This document shows, piece after piece, positions 16,410 through 24,959 of a DNA stretch of 64,000 nucleotides (position 1 is the first letter of the stretch; each line of letters opens with the position of its first letter). Where the stretch lies: assembly GCF_026283925.1 (NCBI RefSeq), contig NZ_JAPDPF010000001.1:744001-808000 (forward strand), in the 5' to 3' direction. Both the position numbers and the translations under genes were made by a program. This DNA comes from Dyella halodurans. Its GTDB lineage: Bacteria > Pseudomonadota > Gammaproteobacteria > Xanthomonadales > Rhodanobacteraceae. Below the pieces are notes generated by a model. The model was not told the DNA's origin. It was given only the letters and a program-made list of their open reading frames with translations, and did not search any database.

Positions 16410-16592
16410 GGCCGCTCTTTGGCGGCGCCGTTAGACGTGCAGTCCGATAACTTCGAAGCGTTTACGCTCGCAATCTGGACTGCCCCCCAGATTGCGAGTA
16501 CTCCCCGTCTGCTGATTTCACAAAGGTCGTCACGACAAGTCGCAGGCGAGACGACATCCTTCGAGATTCAACAGGTGATGACGTTTAACCCA

Positions 16593-16768
16593 CTCGAACG
16601 CCTGGCCTTCGCCAGTGCGCCGCTCCGAAGTGAATCGTGTGGACGTCCCTGGCGCAACTGGGGCGGTGGCGAATTGACGACAGAAAACTCCTGGTGAGGC
16701 TTCATGATGAAGCTGCAGCGTCGCATCGCCGAATTGGATCTCCACTAAAAGGCCGAATCTGCCGACGG
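16593..16768. repeat. Direct repeat flanking the glycosidase-like locus, copy 1
   Basis: About 175 bp matching 19199-19376 at roughly 80-85% by eye in the same orientation. Shared words include AACTGGGGCGG, ATTGACGACAGAAAACTC and GCATCGCCGAATTGGATCTC. The two copies bracket the gene pair at 17110-18977. Confidence 0.7.
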
Positions 16769-16774
16769 CTGGAC

Positions 16775-16950
16775 AGGATCAAAGTCTGTGCACTTTTGGA
16801 GACCAAAGTGTGTCCAGTTCGCATGTGGAGTGCACATGCTTTGCTTGTGTCTGGACAGCAAAGGTCGTGCGTGCCTACTTGAATCAGCTGCTTAGGCTCA
16901 TGTGTTCTTCGCCAGGGTCAACCGTTTGATAACCAAAGTGTGTGCGTAAA
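16775..16950. repeat. Dispersed repeat, copy 2 (CAAAGTNTGTGC-rich)
   Basis: Same word order as 14194-14360 (TTTTGGAGACCAAAGTGTGT, CTTTGCTT, CAGCAAAGG), ending with an extra ACCAAAGTGTGTGCG. Confidence 0.55.
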
Positions 16951-17034
16951 AGACGTCAGGGAGTATCTGCTTTTGGACCGTGACGACCAAAACAGGAGAG
17001 GAAAGTTAAAATCCTGCTTGCAGTGTGTTGTGGT

Positions 17035-17073
17035 GGCGACGTCCCCCGCGTTCAGTAGCGGGGGGACGTCGCC
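17035..17073. terminator. Hairpin downstream of the beta-propeller gene
   Basis: GGCGACGTCCCCCGC and its complement (one bulged G) with an 8-nt loop lie 37 bp beyond the stop of the minus-strand gene. No T-run follows on either strand, so termination activity is uncertain. Confidence 0.45.
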
Positions 17074-17109
17074 TTCGCAACTCGCCTGCGTGGGCTGGTT
17101 CCAAAATCG

Positions 17110-18711
17110 CTATTGATAGTTGATCGACGGGTCCCACCGCGTCATGTCGCAATAGTTATTGCTATTGGGGCCGACCATGAAGAATAGGCCGTCGCCGGCA
17201 GCAACGGTCAGGTACATGTTAGGACTTTGGCCAACGGTGTCACCATTCGCGATGGTCGCCGAAAATATCTGAGTCCCGTTGTGCACCAAACTTGCGCTCA
17301 CACCATCACCACATGTTGGGTCCGCGTCGCGAACCGTCCCTCCGATGAATACGGTTCCCGCTTTCGGCGCCACCCATTTGAGGACGGGAACCTGGCTCGT
17401 GCCTGGATGCATCGAATCTGGGTATATGCGGGCCCAGGAATCCGTACCTACCCAGTATGGGCTCAGCCAGGTCATATCGAAGATGGGGCCGGTGCCACCG
17501 AATTGATACGACCATACAGGACCCTGCGAAGACGAATAGTCGCTGGATTGACGATACGCGTCGACCGAGGGGCCGAGATTCACCTCCCAACGATATAGTG
17601 CGAAATTTGATTGATCTGCGAGTGGGTCCTTTTCACAGTAGACATAGAAGTACTGTCCGACTTCCCCGTTTACTGAACCATCGCGATCTACTGCACTGCA
17701 GTACTGATAGCCACCATTGGGACGCTGTGACGCAGCTGACTCATCTGCAATGACGAGAGAAGGGGTCCAGGTCACGGCGTCGGTCGACTCATAGAGCTTG
17801 ACGCTAGTATCGACGCCACCCCAAGACATGAATGTCAATGGGAGATAGTACTTCCCTGTATAACTGCTATGCACCGCTTGCGTGTGGGTGATTCCCCAGG
17901 GTGCGATTGGGCTTGGCTGCCCGCCGAGGCCCGGTTGGCTAAAACTACCGTTGTAGTACTTCTGCCAAAGATTCGTCCCGACGTTGCCTGCCTGCGCAGC
18001 AGCAATAACGTCACTGACGCTCGCTCTGGCGACACCAATGCCGAGGGACGATGAATCGCCTGTCGGCGAATCTGTGAAGTAAACATAGAAGTATCCGTCC
18101 TTGACGATGTAAGGAGCGCCTTGGATGTTCAGCGGTTGCACGTCGCCAAATGGACTAATGATTCGCCCCAAGTAGGTCCAATTGTTTCCCCCGTCCGATG
18201 ACCACGCGAGACCGATTCGAGTGAACCCTTCTTGGTTACCCGATACCCCGCCGCTATTACCAACCTGCTCTTCGTGTATGAATGCCAATAGGTTGCCGCT
18301 ATTGGGCTGAGGTTGATAGAGGTTTACAAACCAAAGCTGCACCACATCAGATGGAACGATGGTGGTGAAAGCGGTGTATGGTCCGTTAATGCAAAAGTTG
18401 CTGCTTGCGCGATGGCACGTATCCTTGGTCCATGCCACAGTGGCGTAAGGATTGTCCAGACTGCCCGCAAGCATTGATTGCTTTAGGCCACCGCTAAGCG
18501 CCCATGCCGTAGCAAACCAATATCTTGAACCACCCCACGTATAGGTAGATATCGGCGCGTCCAGCTGCGTACCGACAAGGGTCCCACTTGTCATCTGTGC
18601 ATGAGTCGAAACGATAACCGGTGAAGTTATGTTCGACGTCGTCAGTGTTTGTGCGGAGGCAACGCCGCAGACAAACATGGTGACAGTCACCCAAAAAAGA
18701 ATAGCGCGCAT
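17110..18711 (-). CDS. Exported beta-propeller protein, glycosidase/sialidase-like
   Basis: 533 residues with a signal peptide (VTVTMFVCGVASA). The region at about 45-400 looks like a five-bladed-propeller glycosyl-hydrolase-type fold: repeated W/Y-rich strands, an Asp-box at residues 171-178 (SSDGGNNW), then APYIVKDGYFYVYFTDS and TGKYYLPLTFMSWGG. A C-terminal strand-rich segment (about 440-530, VFIGGTVRDADPTCGDGVSA) resembles a carbohydrate-binding module. Substrate and catalytic residues cannot be assigned. It has AT-richer codon use like the gene at 15047 and lies between two direct repeats. A 57-codon exported peptide gene lies 92 bp upstream. Confidence 0.7.
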   Translation of the reverse strand: MRAILFWVTVTMFVCGVASAQTLTTSNITSPVIVSTHAQMTSGTLVGTQLDAPISTYTWGGSRYWFATAWALSGGLKQSMLAGSLDNPYATVAWTKDTCHRASSNFCINGPYTAFTTIVPSDVVQLWFVNLYQPQPNSGNLLAFIHEEQVGNSGGVSGNQEGFTRIGLAWSSDGGNNWTYLGRIISPFGDVQPLNIQGAPYIVKDGYFYVYFTDSPTGDSSSLGIGVARASVSDVIAAAQAGNVGTNLWQKYYNGSFSQPGLGGQPSPIAPWGITHTQAVHSSYTGKYYLPLTFMSWGGVDTSVKLYESTDAVTWTPSLVIADESAASQRPNGGYQYCSAVDRDGSVNGEVGQYFYVYCEKDPLADQSNFALYRWEVNLGPSVDAYRQSSDYSSSQGPVWSYQFGGTGPIFDMTWLSPYWVGTDSWARIYPDSMHPGTSQVPVLKWVAPKAGTVFIGGTVRDADPTCGDGVSASLVHNGTQIFSATIANGDTVGQSPNMYLTVAAGDGLFFMVGPNSNNYCDMTRWDPSINYQ

Positions 18712-18803
18712 TTTCGTCCCTTTTGCGTAATCCAGTTGGAATTTAGGGGGAATTGACGTCGTGTCCGAATTTCATGGTCGCCAAAAAGTAGAGATGGGAG
18801 CGC

Positions 18804-18977
18804 TCAGGCTCCTGGATTGGGGAGGGAATGCCCAGGCCTTTGAGCGGCCCTCACCATGAACTTGTCTGGTGTTGAATTTTCGCTAGGTGTATCTCCGCTT
18901 ACGTTTGTGCCAGCCGGTGCGCTCGTGGCGATGGCCGATGCGACGAGTATCAATAGTCCGAACAACAAACGCCTCAT
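18804..18977 (-). CDS. Small exported peptide (57 residues)
   Basis: ATG at 18977 behind a GGAGGT ribosome-binding site, TGA at 18804-18806. Residues 1-20 are a textbook signal peptide (MRRLLFGLLILVASAIATSA), leaving a mature peptide of about 37 residues rich in Pro, Ser, Asn and Gly (GTNVSGDTPSENSTPDKF; ending HSLPNPGA). No Cys and no known family. It precedes the beta-propeller gene on the same strand with a 92-bp gap, so the two may be co-transcribed. Confidence 0.6.
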   Translation of the reverse strand: MRRLLFGLLILVASAIATSAPAGTNVSGDTPSENSTPDKFMVRAAQRPGHSLPNPGA

Positions 18978-19198
18978 TTAGACCTCCGTGTCACTACGTT
19001 GGTGAGAAGGAGTGTTTGAAGCTCGAGCGACTGAGCCAAATCGTTACTTGGTAGAGGGCTTCGAACGGAATCGTAACTGGGTGACGGCCCGTGCAAACCC
19101 CCGAGGTACTTCCACGGAGCAGGTAGAACTTCGAATTGAAGCGCGCTTCACCCTTAGGGACAAAGGTAAAGAATGGAGTTGCGGAGTCGCCACGATCT

Positions 19199-19376
19199 AG
19201 TGAACGCCTGCTCTTCGCCGGTGCGCCGCTCGGAAGTCCATCGTGTGTACGTCCCTGGTGCAACTGGGGCGGCGGCAAATTGACGACAGAAAACTCATGA
19301 TGAATCTCCCTGACCAAGCTGCAGCAGCGCATCGCCGAATTGGATCTCCACTAAAAGCCGAATCTGCCGACTGCCA
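19199..19376. repeat. Direct repeat flanking the glycosidase-like locus, copy 2
   Basis: Same orientation and word order as 16593-16768, with the first about 60 bp and last about 50 bp best conserved. Recombination between the two copies would excise the propeller and peptide genes. Confidence 0.7.
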
Positions 19377-19866
19377 TAGATGCACACCAGTGGTGACTAT
19401 TGCTGCGCCGCGCATCACATTCCGCATCAAGACTTGGCCGGTGGTCTGGAGATGTCAGCTCGGGACTCGGTACAGCGCGCCGTTTTGGTGGGCAGATGCG
19501 CTTCGGGCAGGGTGTGTGCCGTGAGGGCGGCTTCCGTACGCAATGTTGCGGCTCGAGAAGGAGCAGAAAATGTGTGGTAACTAGCTAGATCAAATACTTA
19601 GTTAGATGGGATTGGGCGCTTACGCGCTTTGGCCGTTGAGATATGCGCCGAATCGCGGGCCAGGTGGTCGAGCACTTGCCGCCTCGCGAGGGAATTCGTC
19701 CGGCCAAGTTGTCTTGATTGAGGCGCTCGACCTACGGCGGCAATCCAAGGACAAGTCATCCGAGCGAAACTGATGCCTTTGTATAGGGTGCGGCTATAAC
19801 TGCGGTGGTGAAACGATCCGTACAACCCTCGCGTCCAAGTCCTTCGATCGCAATATATTGCGCAAG

Positions 19867-19945
19867 GGCGCATATTGACAGCCGGCTATCGCCTCGATAG
19901 AACGTGCGTCAGCTGCGCGCAAGGCGCAGTTCCAAGGGTATTGGT
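19867..19945. repeat. Dispersed repeat, second copy of 14684-14760
   Basis: Shares GCATATTGACAGCC and CAGCTGCGCGCAA with the left copy in the same order and orientation. Confidence 0.55.
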
Positions 19946-20025
19946 CCAGATTCGAACGCCCTGTTGCCCGAGAGAAATTTGCCGTCTGGGCGGCCGTTCG
20001 GAACCATTGTTTGCTCATGGCCCCT

Positions 20026-20064
20026 GAAACCAATGTTTGTACAACACGTACACACATTGGTTTC
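20026..20064. repeat. Long hairpin, 16 of 17 bp matched
   Basis: GAAACCAATGTTTGTAC pairs with GTACACACATTGGTTTC around a 5-nt loop. With the TCATGCCCA that follows, it is the counterpart of the repeat at 14134-14180 and marks the right end of the repeat-bearing region. Confidence 0.65.
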
Positions 20065-20112
20065 ATGCCCAAGAAGGTCTGTCCACCAGGCCATGACTTC
20101 AGGCCCATGCAC

Positions 20113-20131
20113 TAGTATTAAGTCAATACTA
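20113..20131. promoter_or_regulatory. Candidate PadR operator
   Basis: TAGTATT-N5-AATACTA is a perfect 7-bp dyad 37 bp upstream of the padR-type start codon. PadR regulators commonly autoregulate through AT-rich dyads at this position. Confidence 0.5.
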
Positions 20132-20168
20132 TGGTTCACTCCAAGGTAAGTAGCAGTGCGGGTGGGTC

Positions 20169-20531
20169 GTGGAAGATACCGTCAGCCATCTGAAGAAATT
20201 CCAGAAGGAGCTTTCGGCCGGCACCGTGTCCCTGGTGTTGCTGGCCGTGCTGGGGCAGTCGCGTCAGCCGATGTATGGCTACCAGATCGCCAAGCGCCTG
20301 GAGGAGGTGGGGGAGGGCGTGTTGGCGGGCAAACAGAGCGCGCTGTATCCGGTGCTACGCAACCTGGAAGGGGCTGGCTTGCTGGCCAGCGAGGTCGAGC
20401 CGTCGGTCAGTGGGCCGCCTCGTCGCTATTACCGCATTACGAAATTGGGTCGCGACGTGTTGCGCGACTGGGTGGATGCCTGGAGCGCTACGCGCGATTC
20501 CGTCGATACCGTTTTGCAAGGAGGGGTGTAA
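20169..20531 (+). CDS. PadR-family transcriptional regulator
   Basis: 120 residues from a GTG start at 20169. The winged helix of the family is complete: SLVLLAVLGQSRQPMYGYQI, KQSALYPVLRNLEGAGLLAS, then PPRRYYRITKLGRDVLRDW. Its stop overlaps the ATG of the next gene by one base (TAATG), so the two are translationally coupled, the usual PadR/HAAS arrangement. It is likely autoregulated through the dyad just upstream. Confidence 0.9.
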   Translation: MEDTVSHLKKFQKELSAGTVSLVLLAVLGQSRQPMYGYQIAKRLEEVGEGVLAGKQSALYPVLRNLEGAGLLASEVEPSVSGPPRRYYRITKLGRDVLRDWVDAWSATRDSVDTVLQGGV

Positions 20532-21436
20532 TGAACGCACCACGTACGATCGCCGAGTATCTGAAGCAACTGCGCGACGCCCTGCGTGGCGCGGATCCGG
20601 CCTTGATCCAGGATGCGCTGTATGACGCCGAGGAACATCTGCGCGCCGAACTGGCCGAGAATCCCCAGCGCGGGGAAGCCGAGATGCTGGCCCATGTGGT
20701 GGGCACCTACGGCGCACCGGATGAAGTGGCCGATCTCTACCGGGATCAGGAGATCAAGATCCAGCGCGCGTTGCGTCCGCCGCCGATGCCCAAGCGTCGC
20801 TCCGCCATGGGGCGCTTCTTTGGCGTTGCGGCCGATTCGCATACCTGGGGTGCCATGTTCTACATGGTGCTGGCCCTGGCCAGCGGCATCTTTTACTTCA
20901 CCTGGGCGGTGACCGGCATTTCGCTCTCGCTGGGCCTGCTGGTGCTGATCATCGGCATTCCGTTTGTGGTGCTGTTCCTCAGCACGGTGCGGGCACTGTC
21001 GCTTCTGGAAGGGCGCATCGTGGAGACGATGCTGGGTGTGCGCATGCCGCGCCGGCCACCGTATCCGGCGATGACGGGCATGTCGCTGTGGCAGCGCGTG
21101 GGTGCCATCTTCACCGATGGACGTACATGGACGATGCTGTTCTACATGATCCTGATGTTGCCGCTGGGCATCCTCTATTTCGTCTTCACCGTCGTGCCGA
21201 TGGTCGTTTCGCTGGCCTTTATTGCTTCACCGATCGGCCTGGCGTTCAACAACGACAATGTCCTGATCAATTGGGGCCTGGGATCGCATGAGCCAGGCTG
21301 GGGCGATGCGCTGCTTCTTTGCATCATTGGCGTCTTCCTGCTGTTTGCCACCCTGCACCTGGTGCGTGCGCTGGGCAAGATGCACGGTGCCATTGCGAAG
21401 GGCTTGCTGGTTCGCTCGGACGATGAGAGGGCGTGA
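20531..21436 (+). CDS. HAAS-domain (DUF1700-like) membrane protein with Sensor-type transmembrane region
   Basis: 301 residues. An N-terminal cytosolic HAAS helical domain (about 1-75: IAEYLKQLRDALRGAD, YDAEEHLRAELAE, YGAPDEVADLY) precedes two related membrane blocks, each with two hydrophobic spans (about 100-145 and 200-240), and a last span near 265-285. Such proteins are paired with PadR regulators in many bacteria and are thought to modulate envelope or kinase signalling; the precise role is not established. Confidence 0.8.
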   Translation: MNAPRTIAEYLKQLRDALRGADPALIQDALYDAEEHLRAELAENPQRGEAEMLAHVVGTYGAPDEVADLYRDQEIKIQRALRPPPMPKRRSAMGRFFGVAADSHTWGAMFYMVLALASGIFYFTWAVTGISLSLGLLVLIIGIPFVVLFLSTVRALSLLEGRIVETMLGVRMPRRPPYPAMTGMSLWQRVGAIFTDGRTWTMLFYMILMLPLGILYFVFTVVPMVVSLAFIASPIGLAFNNDNVLINWGLGSHEPGWGDALLLCIIGVFLLFATLHLVRALGKMHGAIAKGLLVRSDDERA

Positions 21437-21491
21437 GCGAAAACTAAGTCCGCGCCTGGGGCGCGGGTCGGTGATGGCGTCGGCCGCGTGC

Positions 21492-22694
21492 TCACACCAG
21501 TTGCAGATCCTTGGGTTTGGCCCCCGGAAACACGTTCTGCAGCTGGCTGCCTGATAGGCCCCAGGTCTTTGCAAACAGGCCGCCAAGCATGTCGCGGTAG
21601 TTGGTGAGCACGGGGTAGTCGCGGTTCTGCAGCAGGCTCTGTGCGTTCACGGCCACTTGCGGTCCCGCGACGCGGCCACCATTGACCTTGCCGCCGAGCA
21701 CCCAGTGCACGGTGCCGTGGCCGTGGTCGGTGCCCTTGTTGCCGTTCTCGCGGAACGTGCGCCCGAATTCCGAGATCACTACCACGACAGTGTTGTTCCA
21801 CTCGTCGCCGAGGGCATCGGCATAGGCCGCGAGGCCCTTGCTCAGGTTGGTCAGGTTGTTGGCCAGCTGACCGGTGGTGCTGCCCTGGTTGACATGCGTG
21901 TCCCAACCACCGACGTCGACGAATCCCAGGCGGTACTGGTCGCGCATCATGGTGGCGATGCGCTGGGTTTCATCGGCGAAGTTCTTGGCGTTGGCGGCGC
22001 CACGATTGGCCTTCATCATTTCGTCCTGCAGCTCCTTGGACACCGTCTGGCGCAGCTCCAGGCCGTCGGTGGCGGCAGCGGCAAGTGACGTGTTCTGGTA
22101 CATGCCGGCCAGGATGCTGGCTTGGCGATCGTCGAATACGGGCTTGGTATTGCCGCGCAACGAGATGTTCGGAATATCGTGATTGCTGCCCTGGAAACTC
22201 AGCGGCAACGCATCCGTAAAGGCGATGGAAGGCAGCTTGGCCATCTGGCCGGACAGGCGTGCCAGGAAGCCGGAGCGGAAATCACTGCGCTGGTTGCTGG
22301 GCTCGCCGGATTCGATATTGTCCTGGGTTTCGAAATGGCTGCGCGACATGTCGTCGGTGCCGGCGAAGGGCACGAAGGCGAGCTGGCGTTTCTGCCACAG
22401 CGGATAAAGGCTGTCGCGGAGTGCGGGATTAAGCCCCCACTCGCTGTCGAGCCCGATCACGCTGTTCTGGTTGTACGGGTCGGGCCTGGCAATCGATAGC
22501 GTCGGGCGCGACTCGTAGTAGAAGTCGCTGCCATAGGGTATGAGCAGGTTGTTGCAGTCGTAGCCGCCGCGCAGGAACACCAGCAGGAAACGCGGAGCGC
22601 CGGCCGGTGCGGCAAACAACTTGCCGGAGAACGACAGGGCAGGGGCGGCGACGGCGGCGGTGGCGGCGGCGAGCAGGAATTCCCGGCGATTCAT
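21492..22694 (-). CDS. DUF1501 family, Tat-exported protein
   Basis: 400 residues from the ATG at 22694. A Tat-type signal, MNRREFLLAAATAAVAAPAL, is followed by the DUF1501 core: FLLVFLRGGYDCNNLLIPYG, SHFETQDNIE, VGGWDTHVNQGS, VVVISEFGRTFRENGNKGTD. The fold is sulfatase/alkaline-phosphatase-like, with Asp/His metal-ligand-like residues (GGYDCNN, DTH, EFGRT, DHGHG) retained. It is almost always paired with a DUF1800 protein, as here, and the genes are 11 bp apart. The biological role is unknown. Confidence 0.9.
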   Translation of the reverse strand: MNRREFLLAAATAAVAAPALSFSGKLFAAPAGAPRFLLVFLRGGYDCNNLLIPYGSDFYYESRPTLSIARPDPYNQNSVIGLDSEWGLNPALRDSLYPLWQKRQLAFVPFAGTDDMSRSHFETQDNIESGEPSNQRSDFRSGFLARLSGQMAKLPSIAFTDALPLSFQGSNHDIPNISLRGNTKPVFDDRQASILAGMYQNTSLAAAATDGLELRQTVSKELQDEMMKANRGAANAKNFADETQRIATMMRDQYRLGFVDVGGWDTHVNQGSTTGQLANNLTNLSKGLAAYADALGDEWNNTVVVVISEFGRTFRENGNKGTDHGHGTVHWVLGGKVNGGRVAGPQVAVNAQSLLQNRDYPVLTNYRDMLGGLFAKTWGLSGSQLQNVFPGAKPKDLQLV

Positions 22695-22705
22695 GGCGGT
22701 CGGCC

Positions 22706-24265
22706 TCAGCGGTAGTTGAAGTCGGGAGACGAGAGCAGGAAGGTGTTCCATTCCTGCTGCGAAGTGGCTTTGGCCAGCGCGTCGCGCGTCTGCGGGCTCA
22801 GCCGCGGATCGAACGTGTCGTAATAAAGCCGCGTGGTCAGCATGGGGAAATCGCCGCCCACCTTGACCGTGCCTTCCGGCGTCAGCAGGCGGTTGTTGCC
22901 GGTACCGATCGCGCCGGCGATCTCGAAGCGCTTGGCCATCTGTCCCGAGCTGGACCAGCCGCTGCCCTCGAGCGGCCAGCCATCCGGCGTGAGGCGGCCG
23001 AACACGGGCTCGCCCAGCTGGTTGAGCCAGTTCAGCAGGGGCTTGGCATTGGCGATGGGTTTGCCGTCGTAAGCCATGCGCACGGAGGACACCACGAACT
23101 GCATCGGGTCCTTGAACTTCTTGCCATAGCTGGTGGCCAGCTCCTTCGACTCCAGCATGGTGCGCAGTACCTCCGCGATGTCGCCGTCCGTATGCTGGAA
23201 CGTCCTGGCCATTTTTGCCACGAGTTCCGGCGGTGGTTCATCGGCGACGAAGTATTCGGCGAGCTTCTTCGAGATGAACTGCGCGCAGGCCGGTTGGCGC
23301 GTGATCAGCTTGACCGCCTCGGTCACCTCGTCGAAGCCACTGCCCTTGATCTTCTGGCCCAGCAACATTTTGTCGCTGTAGTCGTGACGTCGCGGATTGA
23401 ATTCGAACATGCCGTTGTGCACGAACATGGCGGCATAGCGCGGATGCTCCCGCAGTGCGGGACGATCGCGCAGCGGCGCTACGCCGGAGCCGGTGAGGAT
23501 CAGGGCCAGCTGCTGCACGTCCTGCTGGGTGTAGCCGGAACCCACGCCCAACGTGTGCAGCTCCATCAACTCGCGGGCGTAGTTCTCGTTGACGTGGTCC
23601 TTGGCATTCTGGGCGTTGTCGAGAAACTCCATCATGGCAGGGCTTTCCAGCGTCGCCATCACCAGGTCGCGGAACTTGCCGAGCGCGTGCGGACGGATCG
23701 AATTCTGCACGTAGTCGTTGGCGACCCAGCGCACGCGACCCTTGCCGGCGTAGACGCTGAAATGGTTGAGCCAGAACCAGACCATCTGCTCCTTCAGCTG
23801 GTTCTCGCCGTAGATGGCGTGAAGCAATTCGATCTGCTGGGCCTGCTGCCCCAGGTCGTTGGCGTGCTGCTGTTGGGCTTTCTTGACGGCGGTCTTGTCG
23901 TCGCCGTCGGGCATGTCCTTGATCTTCTGCTGCTCATCGCGCAGGTTGGTGAGCAACTGTTCCAGCGGCGTGTTCGCCACTTCGTAGCTATTGATCAGCG
24001 CGGTGACCTGGGCGGGCAGGCGGTCGTCGCTGTCACGCTGATCTAGCTGCTGGTCCAGGAAACGGGAGCGCCCCAGTTCGCGGTAGCGGGTGACCGTGGC
24101 GCTATCCAGCTCGAAGCCGTCGCGGCGTAGCCAGGCGATGTCGTCGTCGCTGAGGGGGCGTGGATCTCGCGCCATGGCAGCGGCAGGACCGAGCACCAGC
24201 AACAAGCCGAGCAGCGCCATCCAGGGGCGGCCGCTGCGGTACGGGGTTTTCAGGGTAAGGCGCAT
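22706..24265 (-). CDS. DUF1800 family exported protein
   Basis: 519 residues with a signal peptide (LLGLLLVLGPAAAMA). It has the helical DUF1800 core: MVWFWLNHFSVY, HALGKFRDLVMATLESPAMM, NENYARELMELHTLGVGSGY, VTEAVKLITRQPACAQFISK, and RLTPDGWPLEG near the end. It is the upstream partner of the DUF1501 protein on the same strand, the standard gene order. It probably acts in the periplasm with that partner; no enzymatic activity is established. Confidence 0.9.
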   Translation of the reverse strand: MRLTLKTPYRSGRPWMALLGLLLVLGPAAAMARDPRPLSDDDIAWLRRDGFELDSATVTRYRELGRSRFLDQQLDQRDSDDRLPAQVTALINSYEVANTPLEQLLTNLRDEQQKIKDMPDGDDKTAVKKAQQQHANDLGQQAQQIELLHAIYGENQLKEQMVWFWLNHFSVYAGKGRVRWVANDYVQNSIRPHALGKFRDLVMATLESPAMMEFLDNAQNAKDHVNENYARELMELHTLGVGSGYTQQDVQQLALILTGSGVAPLRDRPALREHPRYAAMFVHNGMFEFNPRRHDYSDKMLLGQKIKGSGFDEVTEAVKLITRQPACAQFISKKLAEYFVADEPPPELVAKMARTFQHTDGDIAEVLRTMLESKELATSYGKKFKDPMQFVVSSVRMAYDGKPIANAKPLLNWLNQLGEPVFGRLTPDGWPLEGSGWSSSGQMAKRFEIAGAIGTGNNRLLTPEGTVKVGGDFPMLTTRLYYDTFDPRLSPQTRDALAKATSQQEWNTFLLSSPDFNYR

Positions 24266-24524
24266 GCGTCGGAATTCCTGGTGAGAGTAAACGACGGCGG
24301 TTGCTGACCAGTGTCAACGCGGCAGTGATCGTCCCGCTTACCGGGTATTTGGCGGGAATGTGATCCATTAGGCACGGATTCAGACGGGACGCCCGTCTTC
24401 GTCAGTTCAGCGACAGCTGAGACCCCGCGGCCGGCGACCCGCGTCTCCAAAAGGGTAGGAGCGCACCCAGGCTCGATCCAGCGAAGGTTCGACGGTCCAA
24501 CGGGGGAGAGCGAGCGATGGGGGG

Positions 24525-24812
24525 TCAGAACTCGTCGACGAACTCCACCACGACACCGAGCTGACCGGCTTCGACTTCGGCCACGGCGTGAACGGCATCG
24601 GCGTGGAGGTGGTCGGCTGCGCGCACCTCGATCAGGAACAGCTCGCCGCTGCTGTCATCGGTCAGCTCGCTATAGTCGAATTCGTCGCGCATGTTGAGTG
24701 CGGGATCGTCGATCTCCTCCACATGCTCGATGCCATCGATGCCATGCAAGATGGTAAGCAGCGTATCCGCGTTATCGCGGCTGCCGGTCATGCGGATGCG
24801 GATCGTGGGCAT
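24525..24812 (-). CDS. Small conserved-looking cytosolic protein
   Basis: 95 residues, strongly acidic, no signal. It begins with a strand-helix-strand unit (TIRIRMTGSRDNADTLLTIL, GIDGIEHVEEID) and ends with further strands (ELFLIEVRAADHLHADAVHA), suggesting an ACT-like or ferredoxin-like fold. No named family is recognised. Confidence 0.6.
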   Translation of the reverse strand: MPTIRIRMTGSRDNADTLLTILHGIDGIEHVEEIDDPALNMRDEFDYSELTDDSSGELFLIEVRAADHLHADAVHAVAEVEAGQLGVVVEFVDEF

Positions 24813-24959
24813 GGTGTTCCGCTCTCGTTTCCACCGTCTTTATGCTGACGCCAAGCATGTTCACGGCAGGTGATGTCGACGCATCAGGCCGCCCTGCGCG
24901 ATGTTCCGCGTGCTCAGGGTCAACACGTTCTAAAATACGACGTTTGCCGGAGAAGCCTT

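Larger units (their letters stand above)
16410..17109. other. Gene-free repeat region between the two exported-protein genes
   Basis: Holds direct-repeat copy 1 (16593-16768), the second CAAAGTNTGTGC-rich block (16775-16950) and the hairpin at 17035-17073. No coding frame is convincing. Confidence 0.5.
18978..20112. other. Gene-free right part of the AT-richer island
   Basis: Contains direct-repeat copy 2 (19199-19376), the second copy of the 14684 repeat (19867-19945) and the long hairpin at 20026-20064. A 62-codon frame at 19012 has a GTG start but no recognisable product. The rest shows nothing I can name. Confidence 0.45.

Noticed and set aside
16405-16440. GTTAGAC near 16431 considered as an integron attC core
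   Set aside because: No matching inverse core and no attC-like secondary structure around it; no integrase in the window. The nearby hairpin is better explained as a terminator.
19012-19200. 62-codon plus-strand frame with GTG start after GAGAAGGA
   Set aside because: The ribosome-binding site abuts the start codon, no signal or family is visible and the frame lies in repeat-rich DNA; too weak to call a gene.
14116-20112. Search for an intact transposase, integrase or toxin-antitoxin pair in the island
   Set aside because: None found on either strand; mobility is inferred only from repeats and composition.
22607-24046. 479-codon open frame on the plus strand
   Set aside because: Antisense to the DUF1501 and DUF1800 genes; no initiation signals or recognisable domains.
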